Assembly: GCA_035294125.1 (NCBI GenBank)
Contig: DATGLM010000008.1
Coordinates: 18,832-82,831 of the forward strand
Reading direction: 5' to 3'
Source: CADDYT01 sp035294125
GTDB taxonomy: Bacteria > Chloroflexota > Ktedonobacteria > Ktedonobacterales > Ktedonobacteraceae
DNA length: 64,000 nt
Shown: positions 40,398-48,942 of the stretch, one piece after another
Layout of the letters: every line of letters starts with the position of its first letter
Numbering within the stretch: the stretch's first letter is position 1
The notes under the pieces: generated by a model
Databases searched by the model: none
What the model saw: only the letters and a program-made list of their open reading frames with translations
Told to the model about the DNA's origin: nothing
Position numbers and translations under genes: made by a program

Positions 40398-40406
40398 TGT
40401 TATAAT
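40398..40406 (+). promoter_or_regulatory. extended -10 promoter of ffh
   Basis: TG at 40398-40399, one base, then perfect TATAAT (40401-40406), about 57 bp before the ffh start. The -35 region (near 40378) is poor, as is usual for extended -10 promoters. Confidence 0.55.
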
Positions 40407-40462
40407 TGAGATATTCTGGCGTGGTGTGTCTGTACGCCTGATGAGAGAGGGAATGCGCAATT

Positions 40463-41941
40463 ATGGCAATGTTTGAGAGTTTATCCAAACGCCTTGAGGG
40501 CGTTTTTACAAATCTGAGTGGAAAAGGGAAGCTGACCGAGGCCGATGTAAACGAGGCGATGCGCGAGGTGCGCCTGGCCCTGCTCGAAGCGGACGTCAGC
40601 TTGAAGATAGTACGGCAATTTGTCGAGCGCGTCAAAGAGAAGGCCATTGGAGCCGATGTACTGGGCAGCTTTTCGCCCGCGCAGCAGGTGCTCTCCATCG
40701 TGAATGAGGAGCTGGTGAAGATGCTGGGCGGCGATGGGGAGCAGAACAGACTTGATCTTTCCGGTCCGCAGCCGAATGTGATTATGCTGGTGGGCCTGAA
40801 CGGAGCTGGTAAGACGACGACGGCGGCCAAACTGGCGCATTACCTGCGCAAGCAGGGGCAGCGCCCGATCATGGTGGCGGCAGATATGTATCGTCCCGCC
40901 GCCGTGCGCCAGTTGCAGACGCTCGGCAAGCAGATTTCGGTTCCGGTCTATGCCGAGCCGATGGGGGCCGACCCGGTCGACATCAGCATGCATTCGGTTA
41001 GCTACGCCCGCGAGCAGGCGGCTTCGGTCGTCATTCTCGACACGGCAGGCCGTTTGAATATCGACGAGCGCATGATGCAGGAGGTCATGAACATCCGCAA
41101 TCGCGTGCAGCCCCGCGAGGTGCTGCTGGTGGCCGATGCCATGACCGGCCAGGAAGCGGTGCGCGTCGCTGAAGACTTTAACAAGGCTCTGGGACTGACA
41201 GGCATGATTCTGACCAAGATGGATGGCGATGCGCGTGGTGGCGCGGCCCTCTCCATTCGCTCGGTCACAGGCGTGCCGATCAAGTTTATGGGCGTGGGCG
41301 AGAAGATCGAGGGCCTGGAGCCGTTTTATCCAGATCGCCTGGCTTCGCGTATACTGGGAATGGGAGATGTGCTCTCCCTGATCGAGCGCGCGCAGGAAGC
41401 CATCGACGAGGAAGAGGCGCTGAAGGCTCAAGCCAAAATGCAGCAGGGCAAGTTCGACCTGGAAGATTTCCTGACAGCCATGCATCAATTGAAACGCATG
41501 GGGCCGTTGCGCTCGGTCATGGAGATGATGCCAGGTTTCAATAAGCTCGCCGCTATGCCAGAGATGGAAGAGGCGCTGGAAGGCGATCATCTGAAGCACA
41601 TCGAGGCTATCATTCTTTCCATGACGAAAGAGGAGCGGCGCAATCCCGACATCATCAACGGGAGCCGTCGCAAACGTATCGCCTCTGGAAGCGGAATGGA
41701 TGTCCACGACGTGAATCAGTTGTTGGTACAATTCAACGAGATGCGCAACATGATGCGACAGATTAGCAGCGGCAAGGGGCCGTGGGCGCAACTGGCGCGT
41801 CAATATACTGGTGGCGCAGGTATGCCTGGTACGCCAGCTCTACCAAAGGCAAATGGGGGTGCGCCGAGGGGTGGAAAGAAGACTGGCAAAGCAGCGCGCA
41901 AAGAGAAAAGAAAACAAAAGGCCCGAAGCGGAAGGAGGTAA
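40463..41941 (+). CDS. ffh: signal recognition particle protein Ffh (SRP54)
   Basis: A 492-residue SRP GTPase that targets membrane and exported proteins co-translationally to FtsY. The N domain (residues 1-90) is followed by the G domain with G1 GLNGAGKTTTAAKLA (about 108-122), G3 DTAGRLNIDE, G4 TKMDGDARGG and the insertion-box region. The M domain (about 300 onward) has GDVLSLIERAQ, LKRMGPLRSVMEMMPGFNKL, the RNA-binding SMTKEERRNPDIINGSRRKR followed by IASGSG, and a Gly/Lys-rich basic tail. Length is normal to slightly long. The start at 40463 or at the second ATG, 40469, is possible. The L,D-transpeptidase gene begins 6 bp after the stop. Confidence 0.98.
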   Translation: MAMFESLSKRLEGVFTNLSGKGKLTEADVNEAMREVRLALLEADVSLKIVRQFVERVKEKAIGADVLGSFSPAQQVLSIVNEELVKMLGGDGEQNRLDLSGPQPNVIMLVGLNGAGKTTTAAKLAHYLRKQGQRPIMVAADMYRPAAVRQLQTLGKQISVPVYAEPMGADPVDISMHSVSYAREQAASVVILDTAGRLNIDERMMQEVMNIRNRVQPREVLLVADAMTGQEAVRVAEDFNKALGLTGMILTKMDGDARGGAALSIRSVTGVPIKFMGVGEKIEGLEPFYPDRLASRILGMGDVLSLIERAQEAIDEEEALKAQAKMQQGKFDLEDFLTAMHQLKRMGPLRSVMEMMPGFNKLAAMPEMEEALEGDHLKHIEAIILSMTKEERRNPDIINGSRRKRIASGSGMDVHDVNQLLVQFNEMRNMMRQISSGKGPWAQLARQYTGGAGMPGTPALPKANGGAPRGGKKTGKAARKEKRKQKARSGRR

Positions 41942-41947
41942 TCCTTT

Positions 41948-43654
41948 ATGCCCAGCGTTCGTCCTGGCTACCCGTCTCGCCGGGTAGGCCAGGTATTTCT
42001 TGTGGTACTCTTGTTTGGTCTTGTCATCTTGACCAGCGGTTGTGGGGGCGACGCTCATTTGCAGCAGCAGGCGAACCAGAATAAAACACAGCTCGATTCC
42101 CTGTTGGCGCATGCGCAGAGCATCGGAGTACCATCATCACTTCTCCAACCGATTATGAAACAGGAGCAGCAGCTCAGCAGTACCGGCGCTCCATTTTCAC
42201 CATTCAATGATGCACCTGTTAATGCCTATTATCAAAATCTTGCCAGACACTATCAACAATTGACTGATCAGGTACAGAATGCTATTGCGAGCAGCACGTC
42301 GCAGTTCCAGCAGCAGGCCCAGCATGATATGGAGAATTTTGGGCTGGCCCTGTCGCGGCAGCGCGCCAAAGGCGTCGGCAATATTGCAGTCTTCAATGCC
42401 CAGTTTAACAAAGATCAGACTCTGATGTCGCTGGCCCAGACTCCCAAACAATATGCCGCCGTCAGCCAGGACGCGGACACTCAGACTGCTGCGCTCGATC
42501 AGTTGAGTGCTACCTACGCTCAACTTGTGACGTTTAAGAGCACAATCAGCCAGATGCAGAAGGCGCAGCTTGACACCTCCGCGATGCAAACTCAGTACAA
42601 GAGCGACTTGCAGACGCTGAATGCAGCAACGGTATCGCCCACCATCGAGTATTTGAACACGCTGATCAACGCGCAATATCAGGAGGCCGTCGTCAACTCG
42701 TTCCAGGCGCTGCCCTATGTTACCGCGGCCAAGCTGAACGAGTTCCAGGCACAAATCAGCCTGTTGAAAACGTATGGCATGGATACCAGCGCGTATCAGG
42801 CACGCCTGAAAACAGACACGGCTCTGATGCAAAAAGCGAAGAATCTGCAAGATTACCTGACTTTTTCCCAGCAGATCGACGCGGATATCGCCTCGATGCA
42901 TGACGACCTTGTACAGGGTGAGGCCAACTACCTGATTGGCGCGATTGATCGCCAGGCCCGCGCCTGGGGTGCTGCTCACGCCTATCACGATAAATTCGAT
43001 GGCAACAACTACGACCTGGCCGCAGGCTACACCACTGACGGCATCGGCTACTGGATTCAGCGCGACCTGAGCTGGGCCTACACCCCGGACGATTTCCAGG
43101 CCGTGGTCGATGAAGAGAACAACGAACTCTTCAGCTTGCAGATGATGGAGCAGGATTATGCCGATAAAACCCCCTATAATCAGGTGCATCAGACCGATCT
43201 GGAGCTGATCCAGCACTACGGCTTGCAGCATTCTCAGGTGCTGGTCATCTCGTTCGTGGAGCAGGCGCTGCGCGTCTACCAGAACGGCAAGCTGGTCAAA
43301 GCCTTCCTGGTCACGACCGGTCGCCAGGAACTGCCCTCGCTGCCAGGCGACTGGACGGTGCAGAACCGCCAATCGCCCACGGTCTTCAAATCGGATGACC
43401 CACCCGGTTCGCCCTACTGGTATCCTGACACGCCGATCAACTACGCCATTCTTTATCACTGGGGCGGCTACTTTGTTCACGATGCGTGGTGGCGCGTCAA
43501 CTTCGGCCCCGGCACGCAGTTCCCTCACTACGATGTGGGCGGCGACGAGTCGTTCGCCGGGAACGGCAGCCACGGCTGCGTCAATATGCAGGAGCAGCAA
43601 GCCGCCTGGGTCTACGATAACACCAACTGGAATACGCAGATTGTGATTTATTAA
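41948..43654 (+). CDS. L,D-transpeptidase (YkuD) lipoprotein
   Basis: A 568-residue exported protein. A signal sequence with lipobox LTSGC (Cys about 36) predicts lipid anchoring outside the membrane. The middle 300 residues are a Gln/Ala-rich helical region without cysteines, likely a stalk. The C-terminal catalytic domain of about 140 residues begins QVLVISFVEQALRVYQNGKL and contains the YkuD signature: HD in YFVHDAWWR, then GNGSHGCVNMQEQ with Cys544. Such enzymes make 3-3 peptidoglycan cross-links or attach proteins to the wall. AAGGAGG lies 9 bases before the ATG. It is co-transcribed with ffh (6-bp gap), a functionally unrelated partner. Confidence 0.93.
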   Translation: MPSVRPGYPSRRVGQVFLVVLLFGLVILTSGCGGDAHLQQQANQNKTQLDSLLAHAQSIGVPSSLLQPIMKQEQQLSSTGAPFSPFNDAPVNAYYQNLARHYQQLTDQVQNAIASSTSQFQQQAQHDMENFGLALSRQRAKGVGNIAVFNAQFNKDQTLMSLAQTPKQYAAVSQDADTQTAALDQLSATYAQLVTFKSTISQMQKAQLDTSAMQTQYKSDLQTLNAATVSPTIEYLNTLINAQYQEAVVNSFQALPYVTAAKLNEFQAQISLLKTYGMDTSAYQARLKTDTALMQKAKNLQDYLTFSQQIDADIASMHDDLVQGEANYLIGAIDRQARAWGAAHAYHDKFDGNNYDLAAGYTTDGIGYWIQRDLSWAYTPDDFQAVVDEENNELFSLQMMEQDYADKTPYNQVHQTDLELIQHYGLQHSQVLVISFVEQALRVYQNGKLVKAFLVTTGRQELPSLPGDWTVQNRQSPTVFKSDDPPGSPYWYPDTPINYAILYHWGGYFVHDAWWRVNFGPGTQFPHYDVGGDESFAGNGSHGCVNMQEQQAAWVYDNTNWNTQIVIY

Positions 43655-43722
43655 AACGAACACAGAGACGAGAAAGCTCAGCGAGCGCGCTCGCTGAGCT
43701 TTCTCGTCTCTGTGTTCGTTTT
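43653..43722. terminator. 70-bp perfect zero-loop palindrome between convergent genes
   Basis: 43653-43687 and 43688-43722 are exact reverse complements. It fills the whole space between the stop codon of the L,D-transpeptidase gene (43652-43654) and the stop of the convergent GH57 gene (43722), with AAAA/TTTT ends that give U-tracts both ways. Confidence 0.88.
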
Positions 43723-45239
43723 CAAGCCACGCTTTCTTTGTCACCCGGCCCCTGCTTCTGTGAGCTGGTGAGCGGCAGGGGCGGCAGCAAGCCCTGAGGC
43801 TTGATTGAGAGCTGGCGGTAGAGATCGGCCCCGCTCAGTGGACGACGCCAACTGCGCGCTTTACTGAGATCTTCAAGGAAGCCGCGCTGCAGGTCGACGC
43901 CGAGAGCTTGCCAGATGAGGCTAATGGCGCGGCGAGCGAAGGCGATGTCGTTGCGCGGCTCCAGGCGGTCCAGGTCTTCAAAGAAGAAACCGCAACTGGT
44001 GAAGCTGTATTGCTGGTAGTACTGGGCTTCGAGCAGCATGAGCGTGCGACGAGCCAGCAGGGCATCTTCGGGCGCGTGTTGCCCTTTGCCGTGCCGCACC
44101 CAGAAGCTCTCCGCCGTCTCCCAGCCGTTGCGCAGCGGCAGATAATCGTCGCGTGCGGCCCAGGGATCGATCAGCGTCTCTCCGGCATACTGCTCAAACA
44201 ACTGGTCGCCCTGCTGCGCCAGATGTTCGAGCGCGCTCCGCAGAGCACCCTTCCAGGAGCTATCGCCCTCGGTACATTCGCAGCCGGAGTGCCAGCGCGC
44301 TACACCGTGCCCGCAGCTCCACGCGCTCGGCACGCGCAATTGCACCTCACGGCTGGCAGGGTGCGCCAGCAAGTAGCGTTCCAGCGTGGTGACCTCGAAG
44401 CCAAAATCGGGCGCGCCGTGCTGGATCAGGTGCGAGAGGAACTTATCGCGCCAGGGCTTGTGATGGCCGTACAGTTCGCCATCGGTGGCAATGAGAATCA
44501 GTTGATCCTCACCAGCCTCCTGCTTCTCCCTGACCAGGTGGTTCGGCAGGTAAGAGGCGGCAAAGAGGTCCGCGTTGCTGGTGGTGTTCCAGTCAAACGA
44601 GACGCCGCCGGATAAGGGCGCGTTGTAGAAAAACACGGTAATGCTGCGGCCATTGAACAGCGGGAGAATATACGGCTCTGTCGGGTCAATCGCAGTAGCG
44701 GCCTGCCAGGGGGCAAGGACGGTATAGGTCAAACCGTACTGAGCCAGCAGGTCGAGACTTTCCAGGTCGACCGCCGTCTCGGCCAGCCACATACCGTGAG
44801 CCTCGCGGCCATAGCGATGGCGAAAATCGCTCAGGCCCCAGGCAATCTGTGTGCGCTTATCTCGGGTCGTTGCCAGCGGCAGGATAGTGTGATTGTAGGC
44901 CTGTGCCAGGGCATTGCCCACCCCGTAGCGAGCAACGTGCTGCTTATCGGCGTCAATAATAAGCCGGTACACATCGGGATGAGCCTGCTCTAACCAGGCG
45001 GCAAGGGTAGGTCCCAGATCGTAACTGATGGCGGCAAAGTTGCCTGCTTGCGCATTGGGACGATAGCACTCGGCAGTGATCTTTTCATTGAAGTTCGCAT
45101 ACGGGGTCGCACCTGGTTCTACGGGGAGAATGCCGGTAAAAGGGTCTTCACGCGGCGGCTGGTAGAAGTGCCCGTACAGGCAGAGAAACGCACGGCCTGC
45201 ACGCGGGCGAGAGGAAACGATGTTCATTTGTTCAAGCAT
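43722..45239 (-). CDS. glycoside hydrolase family 57 (DUF3536-type) protein
   Basis: A 505-residue GH57 protein without signal peptide. FLCLYGHFYQPPREDPF is the family start, with the substrate His in GHFYQPPR. ITAECYRPNAQA and ISYDLGPTLAAWLEQ follow, then MWLAETAVDLESLDLLAQYG with the candidate catalytic Glu. LILIATDGELYGHHKPW contains the Asp-Gly-Glu acid region, with STWSCGHGVARWHSGCECT-like sequence further on. The GH57 fold acts on alpha-glucans (amylase, branching enzyme). This subgroup, with a C-terminal DUF3536-type part, is uncharacterised as far as I know. It is a single gene; AAGGTGG precedes the ATG at 45239. The 45240-45602 gap upstream holds only the HNH gene terminator. Confidence 0.85.
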   Translation of the reverse strand: MLEQMNIVSSRPRAGRAFLCLYGHFYQPPREDPFTGILPVEPGATPYANFNEKITAECYRPNAQAGNFAAISYDLGPTLAAWLEQAHPDVYRLIIDADKQHVARYGVGNALAQAYNHTILPLATTRDKRTQIAWGLSDFRHRYGREAHGMWLAETAVDLESLDLLAQYGLTYTVLAPWQAATAIDPTEPYILPLFNGRSITVFFYNAPLSGGVSFDWNTTSNADLFAASYLPNHLVREKQEAGEDQLILIATDGELYGHHKPWRDKFLSHLIQHGAPDFGFEVTTLERYLLAHPASREVQLRVPSAWSCGHGVARWHSGCECTEGDSSWKGALRSALEHLAQQGDQLFEQYAGETLIDPWAARDDYLPLRNGWETAESFWVRHGKGQHAPEDALLARRTLMLLEAQYYQQYSFTSCGFFFEDLDRLEPRNDIAFARRAISLIWQALGVDLQRGFLEDLSKARSWRRPLSGADLYRQLSIKPQGLLPPLPLTSSQKQGPGDKESVA

Positions 45240-45562
45240 GTAACCACCTTCACTGGTAACACAACAAAATCAGCGCTGTCCCTACCAGAACGGATCACAA
45301 AAATTATTTCTATCTATTATAGCAGAGCTTACAATCGACTCTCCTGTATATAATTCTTTATCAACGTCATTATATGGGAATTGCAGAACCGCGCAGTGTT
45401 CCGGCCAGAGGTTATCTTCCTCCGGCTTCCCACCTCTATCTCCTCCTCATAAGTGTAACATACAGGTGAGTTTTATGTCTTCGCTCCCTTGAACCAATCA
45501 AAGGAGCAACATATTGCTCAATTTTATAACGGATGAAATAGATAAAATGGTGACATGCCATA

Positions 45563-45594
45563 CAAAAAAGGTGCAGGAACATTGCTCCTGCACC
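45563..45594 (-). terminator. intrinsic terminator of HNH gene
   Basis: A 9-bp perfect stem (45594-45586 with 45578-45570, 7-base loop) is followed on the minus strand by six T (45569-45564). It lies 8 bp beyond the HNH gene stop. Confidence 0.88.
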
Positions 45595-45602
45595 CTGGAA
45601 AG

Positions 45603-46148
45603 CTACGCGCTCAATTGCTGTGGGACTGGTCCCTGCGCGCTCATTAAGAATTCCTCGTAAGCCTCGCGCAGCCTGGGGTAGCGGAGCAGGAACAGGCCCG
45701 CGTACTCCTGGGACAGAGGGCGCGGCGGACGCAGAAGGCGCATATTCACCTCCTTGAGCAGCCGATTGCCCTTTTTACCGTTGCACGCCTTGCAAGATGC
45801 TACCAGATTTTCCCATGTGCTCTGGCCGCCCCGAGAGCGTGGGACGATATGATCGAGTGTCAGGTCGCGGCTGCGCTTGCCGCAATACTGGCACGTCTCC
45901 TCGTCACGCAGAAGGATATTGGCCCGCGTAGGCTGAAGAGCCACCCGTGGAGTGCGCACATTGGCAAGCAACTGCACAATGATGGGGTGTTCCAGTTCAA
46001 GGCGTCGGGCTTTGATGCTCTCTTCGATCAACTCACGAGCGCGATCATCGACAAAGGTGACTTTCCGCTTGGAAAGCAGTACGATGAGACGGCGTTCGGG
46101 AATCACAGAAAGAGGCTGTAGTGAGGAATTCAATACAAGAACAGGCAT
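45603..46148 (-). CDS. HNH endonuclease
   Basis: A 181-residue protein of the group often annotated as HNH endonuclease/5-methylcytosine restriction-like and found near housekeeping genes. The N-terminal part is MPVLVLNSSLQPLSVIPERR. The nuclease fold is centred on CQYCGKRSRDLTLDHIVPRS (Cys-x2-Cys, catalytic DH) and NLVASCKACNGKKGNR (Asn, second Cys pair). Both zinc-knuckle CxxC pairs and the HNH residues are intact, so it is probably an active nuclease. The biological target is unknown; there is no partner methylase or phage gene beside it. The start at 46148 follows GAGGAAGGAAAG; 46187 is a weaker alternative. The gap 46149-46532 holds nothing I can identify. Confidence 0.88.
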   Translation of the reverse strand: MPVLVLNSSLQPLSVIPERRLIVLLSKRKVTFVDDRARELIEESIKARRLELEHPIIVQLLANVRTPRVALQPTRANILLRDEETCQYCGKRSRDLTLDHIVPRSRGGQSTWENLVASCKACNGKKGNRLLKEVNMRLLRPPRPLSQEYAGLFLLRYPRLREAYEEFLMSAQGPVPQQLSA

Positions 46149-46532
46149 GAATAGCTTTCCTTCCTCTCTGTCAGAGCCGATAACCACAGCAGACAGCGAG
46201 AAAGAAGAGCGAACTGAGAGAAGGGGAAGGGAGACCCTACCCTCTCATTTCCTTCTACCGCCGCCTGCGCTGACTGGGTGGACAAGGATCAAAGCGTTTT
46301 GCACGTCCAGGAGAGCCTGGCACAGACAGGCGCGTACTGCTTGTCTGGTAGCCGGTTCCAACATTATCGATGGAACGGGTGGAACAAGCAGCGCTCAGAC
46401 CCCAATAGCAACAAGGTTCCGTTGCTGTTGGAAAGAACCGATACGCCTGCATTCCATAACTCCTTGTTTTGCTGAACCTGGTCTCTTAGAAAGCTATTTG
46501 ACACATACATTCTGGAAACGAGTGTGCCATCC

Positions 46533-46609
46533 TGGTCGGGGTGAGAGGACTTGAACCTCCGACCTCAGCGTCCCGAACGCTGCGCGCTAGCCGACTGCGC
46601 TACACCCCG
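46533..46609 (-). tRNA. tRNA-Pro (anticodon CGG)
   Basis: A complete cloverleaf on the minus strand: 7-bp acceptor (46609-46603 with 46543-46537), D arm GCGC/GCGC, anticodon stem CAGCG/CGCTG around TTCGGGA (anticodon CGG, reading proline codon CCG), T arm GGAGG/CCTCT with TTCAAGT loop, and discriminator A. The 3' CCA is encoded (46535-46533). Confidence 0.96.
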
Positions 46610-46832
46610 ATGAACAATCCGTGCAATGTGCAGAACCTCATCCGACATATCAGACCGGATTGAGTATCGTGTGCCGGTACACGACGCGCCCGAAGCCTGA
46701 GCCTCGATCCCGTGAACCTGCGCACCCTCCCTACTCACTGGTAGTATACCATAACCGTCAATACTTGACAATAGACAAATAGCACTTTCTGATAAAGCAT
46801 GACTGGCCCTATCAGAAAATGCCTTCGTTCCC

Positions 46833-48098
46833 TTAATCAGGGAGCTGGCGCACCAGCCGATCGGCCAGCTCAAAGGAATAGTTCTGGCCGCGATCGTGCG
46901 GGTAGACCTGGAACATACTGGCGACCCAGAGGCCCTGCAGTGGTGTGTGCAGCGGCGGAATATGCTCGCGATACTCCGTAGTGACGATAGGCTGGGCGAA
47001 GGGGGCCTGGAAGAGCCACATCTCCTGTACCCACTCCGGCGAGAAATCGGGCCGAACGCGCTGCAGGTGCGGCAGAAACTGCTGAAAAACCTCTTCCTTG
47101 CTCATCTTGAAAAGGGGGTCATCCATCGGGCGGTAGTTGCCGAGGTAGATGAGGTGGCTTCCGCCGTATTCGCAGGGCGGGCGCAGGTTGGTATGCTCGA
47201 CGAGGGCAGTGAAGGGATAGCCGGGGTCGCACATGTTGATCCAGTAGCTATCGGTCATTTGCCGGTCCAGCGAGAGGATGAGGCACTGCGCGCCATACGC
47301 CTGGCCCCACTCGTAGCGCGCCCGGTACTCCTCCGGCAGCGCGGGAATGAGGCGGCAGGTGAGCCGCGTCGGCAGCGTCGAGATGACGCGATCAACCGTC
47401 CAGCTTCCCCAACTCGTCTGCACGCGCCAGCGTCCACCCTCTGTCTGCTCCACGCGCTCCACGCGAGTCCCCAGCAAAACCTTGCCATTGGCCTGCGTGA
47501 TGCGCTCAACAAGGCGCTCATAAAGTTGCTGGAAGCCGCCAACCATGTAGCCCAGGCTGGTCGTGCGGTCATGGAAACGCGCCCAGAACCAGGGGAGCGC
47601 GATCTGCTCATACAGCGACCCAAATTTGCCGACGAACAACGGCTCAAACAGCAGTTCAAAGGGCCGCTTGCCCATCCAGCGCCGCAGCCACGGCACAGCC
47701 GTTTTGCCTTCCAGCGGCGCGGAATTGATCGCCTTCAGAAAAGCCGCCACAGCAGCCACGCGCAGCCGCTCATCCACCCGCAGCGGCTCAAACAGCAACA
47801 GCGAGGTAGGCGAGTCCAGCCGGTGCGTCTCCCCGCCGATCAGACAGACCGTGCGCGGCGCCGACCAGACCAGCTTCTCACCCAGCCCAACCTCCTCGAT
47901 CAGCTTAATAATCGTCTTATCGGTGCGAAAGAGGTGGTGATAGAACTTCTCCAGCCAGGCATCGCCCACGCGAAACCCGGCAGCCAGGCCCCCGGCCTCC
48001 TTCTCCTGCTCAAACACCATCACCGACTCACCCTTGCGCGCCAGCCGATACGCCGCTCCCAACCCCAGCGCTCCACCGCCTAATATGGCATATTCCAT
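46833..48098 (-). CDS. FAD-dependent amine oxidase/protoporphyrinogen-oxidase-like protein
   Basis: A 421-residue flavoprotein. The dinucleotide-binding motif is ILGGGALGLGAAYRLARKGE (5-24), followed by the acidic ribose-binding end (MVFEQEKEAGGLA) and the GG doublet region GFRVGDAWLEKFYHH, all typical of the amine oxidase/UDP-galactopyranose mutase group. The centre has LGYMVGGFQQLYERLVERIT and WTVDRVISTLPTRL. The C-terminal FAD block is LYPLHTPLQGLWVASMFQVY-like with PHDRGQNYSFELADRLV. The substrate is not predictable: proteins of this type occur in carotenoid, polysaccharide and lipid pathways. The start at 48098 follows AAGGTGAG by 7 bases; longer starts were rejected. Confidence 0.87.
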   Translation of the reverse strand: MEYAILGGGALGLGAAYRLARKGESVMVFEQEKEAGGLAAGFRVGDAWLEKFYHHLFRTDKTIIKLIEEVGLGEKLVWSAPRTVCLIGGETHRLDSPTSLLLFEPLRVDERLRVAAVAAFLKAINSAPLEGKTAVPWLRRWMGKRPFELLFEPLFVGKFGSLYEQIALPWFWARFHDRTTSLGYMVGGFQQLYERLVERITQANGKVLLGTRVERVEQTEGGRWRVQTSWGSWTVDRVISTLPTRLTCRLIPALPEEYRARYEWGQAYGAQCLILSLDRQMTDSYWINMCDPGYPFTALVEHTNLRPPCEYGGSHLIYLGNYRPMDDPLFKMSKEEVFQQFLPHLQRVRPDFSPEWVQEMWLFQAPFAQPIVTTEYREHIPPLHTPLQGLWVASMFQVYPHDRGQNYSFELADRLVRQLPD

Positions 48099-48283
48099 AA
48101 TCTTACTCACCTTCACATACATTTTTCCAGGCTTCTCCACCACTATGAACGAGTTGATGATAGCGTGTTTGCGGCGTTTTGTCTACGGGCGGATGGGGCT
48201 TTGCAGACATAGCTCATAAATAAGTCAGCACACAGGAGGCAGCAGATGTGTTAAATGTTTCGCGTCCATTTCTTATTAAGTTA

Positions 48284-48379
48284 CTGGAGGAAAGCCAGTC
48301 TATTGCTTCGGCCCGCGACGATGGAACGGTGCAGGTCTGGCATGTCTTGACCGGCAAACACCTCTGGCAGGCGATGTGA
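48284..48379 (+). pseudogene. WD40 repeat relic
   Basis: In one plus-strand frame an isolated WD40 repeat is legible: SIASARDDGTVQVWHVLTGK, then HLWQAM and a stop. It shows the D-G-T-V-x-V-W strand and the TGK turn, but there is no start codon and no further repeats. It is probably the last fragment of a larger WD40-protein gene. It lies in the 48099-48393 gap upstream of the FAD gene and downstream of accB. Confidence 0.6.
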
Positions 48380-48393
48380 GGGCATGAAACTTG

Positions 48394-48879
48394 CTATAGT
48401 GGCTCGACGCGCAGCAGGGCTTCACCCTTCTGGACGACCGCGCCACTGGTGGCGAGGATTTTGACGACGCGGCCAGAGACCTCGGACTGAATCTCGTTGA
48501 AGACTTTCATGGCCTCGATGAGCGCGACGACCTGGCCGACGTGGATGGTGTCGCCGATGGAGACAAAGGGAGGCGAGGTGGGCGAGGGTGAAGAGTAGTA
48601 GACACCGGTGAGCGGGGCGACAACCGGGACGGTCTGATCCTCGCGTGCCGCTTTCGTGGCAGGCGAAGCGCTTACCGGTTGTGTAACCGGCACCAGGTTG
48701 GCTGGCAGGGTGGCAGGAACCATCATCATGCCAGGCTGCCGCCGGATAATGATCTCCGTCCCGGCCTCAGTCAATTCCAGTTCGCTGATCGTGCTGCCTT
48801 CCAGAATCGCAATCAGGTTCTTGACGCGCTCAAGCCAGTTTGCTTCTTGCTCGCTTTCATGCTCATGATCGGTGTTCAT
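48394..48879 (-). CDS. accB: biotin carboxyl carrier protein of acetyl-CoA carboxylase
   Basis: A 161-residue carrier protein. The N-terminal helix-strand region (VKNLIAILEGSTISELELTE) is typical of AccB. A Pro/Ala-rich flexible linker spans about 50-90. The biotinyl domain follows, with VGQVVALIEAMKVFNEI; Lys125 in EAMKV is the biotinylation site, and the hydrophobic residue after it differs from the common AMKM/AMKL. The end, GEALLRVEPL, is standard. It is the third gene of accC-fabF-accB; the 63-bp gap after fabF contains only a weak ribosome site. It delivers carboxybiotin for malonyl-CoA synthesis. Confidence 0.95.
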   Translation of the reverse strand: MNTDHEHESEQEANWLERVKNLIAILEGSTISELELTEAGTEIIIRRQPGMMMVPATLPANLVPVTQPVSASPATKAAREDQTVPVVAPLTGVYYSSPSPTSPPFVSIGDTIHVGQVVALIEAMKVFNEIQSEVSGRVVKILATSGAVVQKGEALLRVEPL

Positions 48880-48942
48880 ACTACGCTCACTACTCGCTTT
48901 TTCTCTATGCTCGGGCGACCTCGAAGGTCGCCCCTACGTGCG

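Noticed and set aside
42197..43744. 515-codon minus-strand frame opposite the L,D-transpeptidase gene
   Set aside because: Shadow; the plus-strand frame has a lipobox and an intact YkuD motif, and the minus frame runs through the 70-bp palindrome.
46149..46532. Possible structured RNA in the gap between the HNH gene and the tRNA
   Set aside because: Only short, unconvincing self-complementary runs; no family signature seen.
46896..48083. 395-codon plus-strand frame opposite the FAD oxidoreductase gene
   Set aside because: Shadow of a gene with an unambiguous FAD-binding motif.
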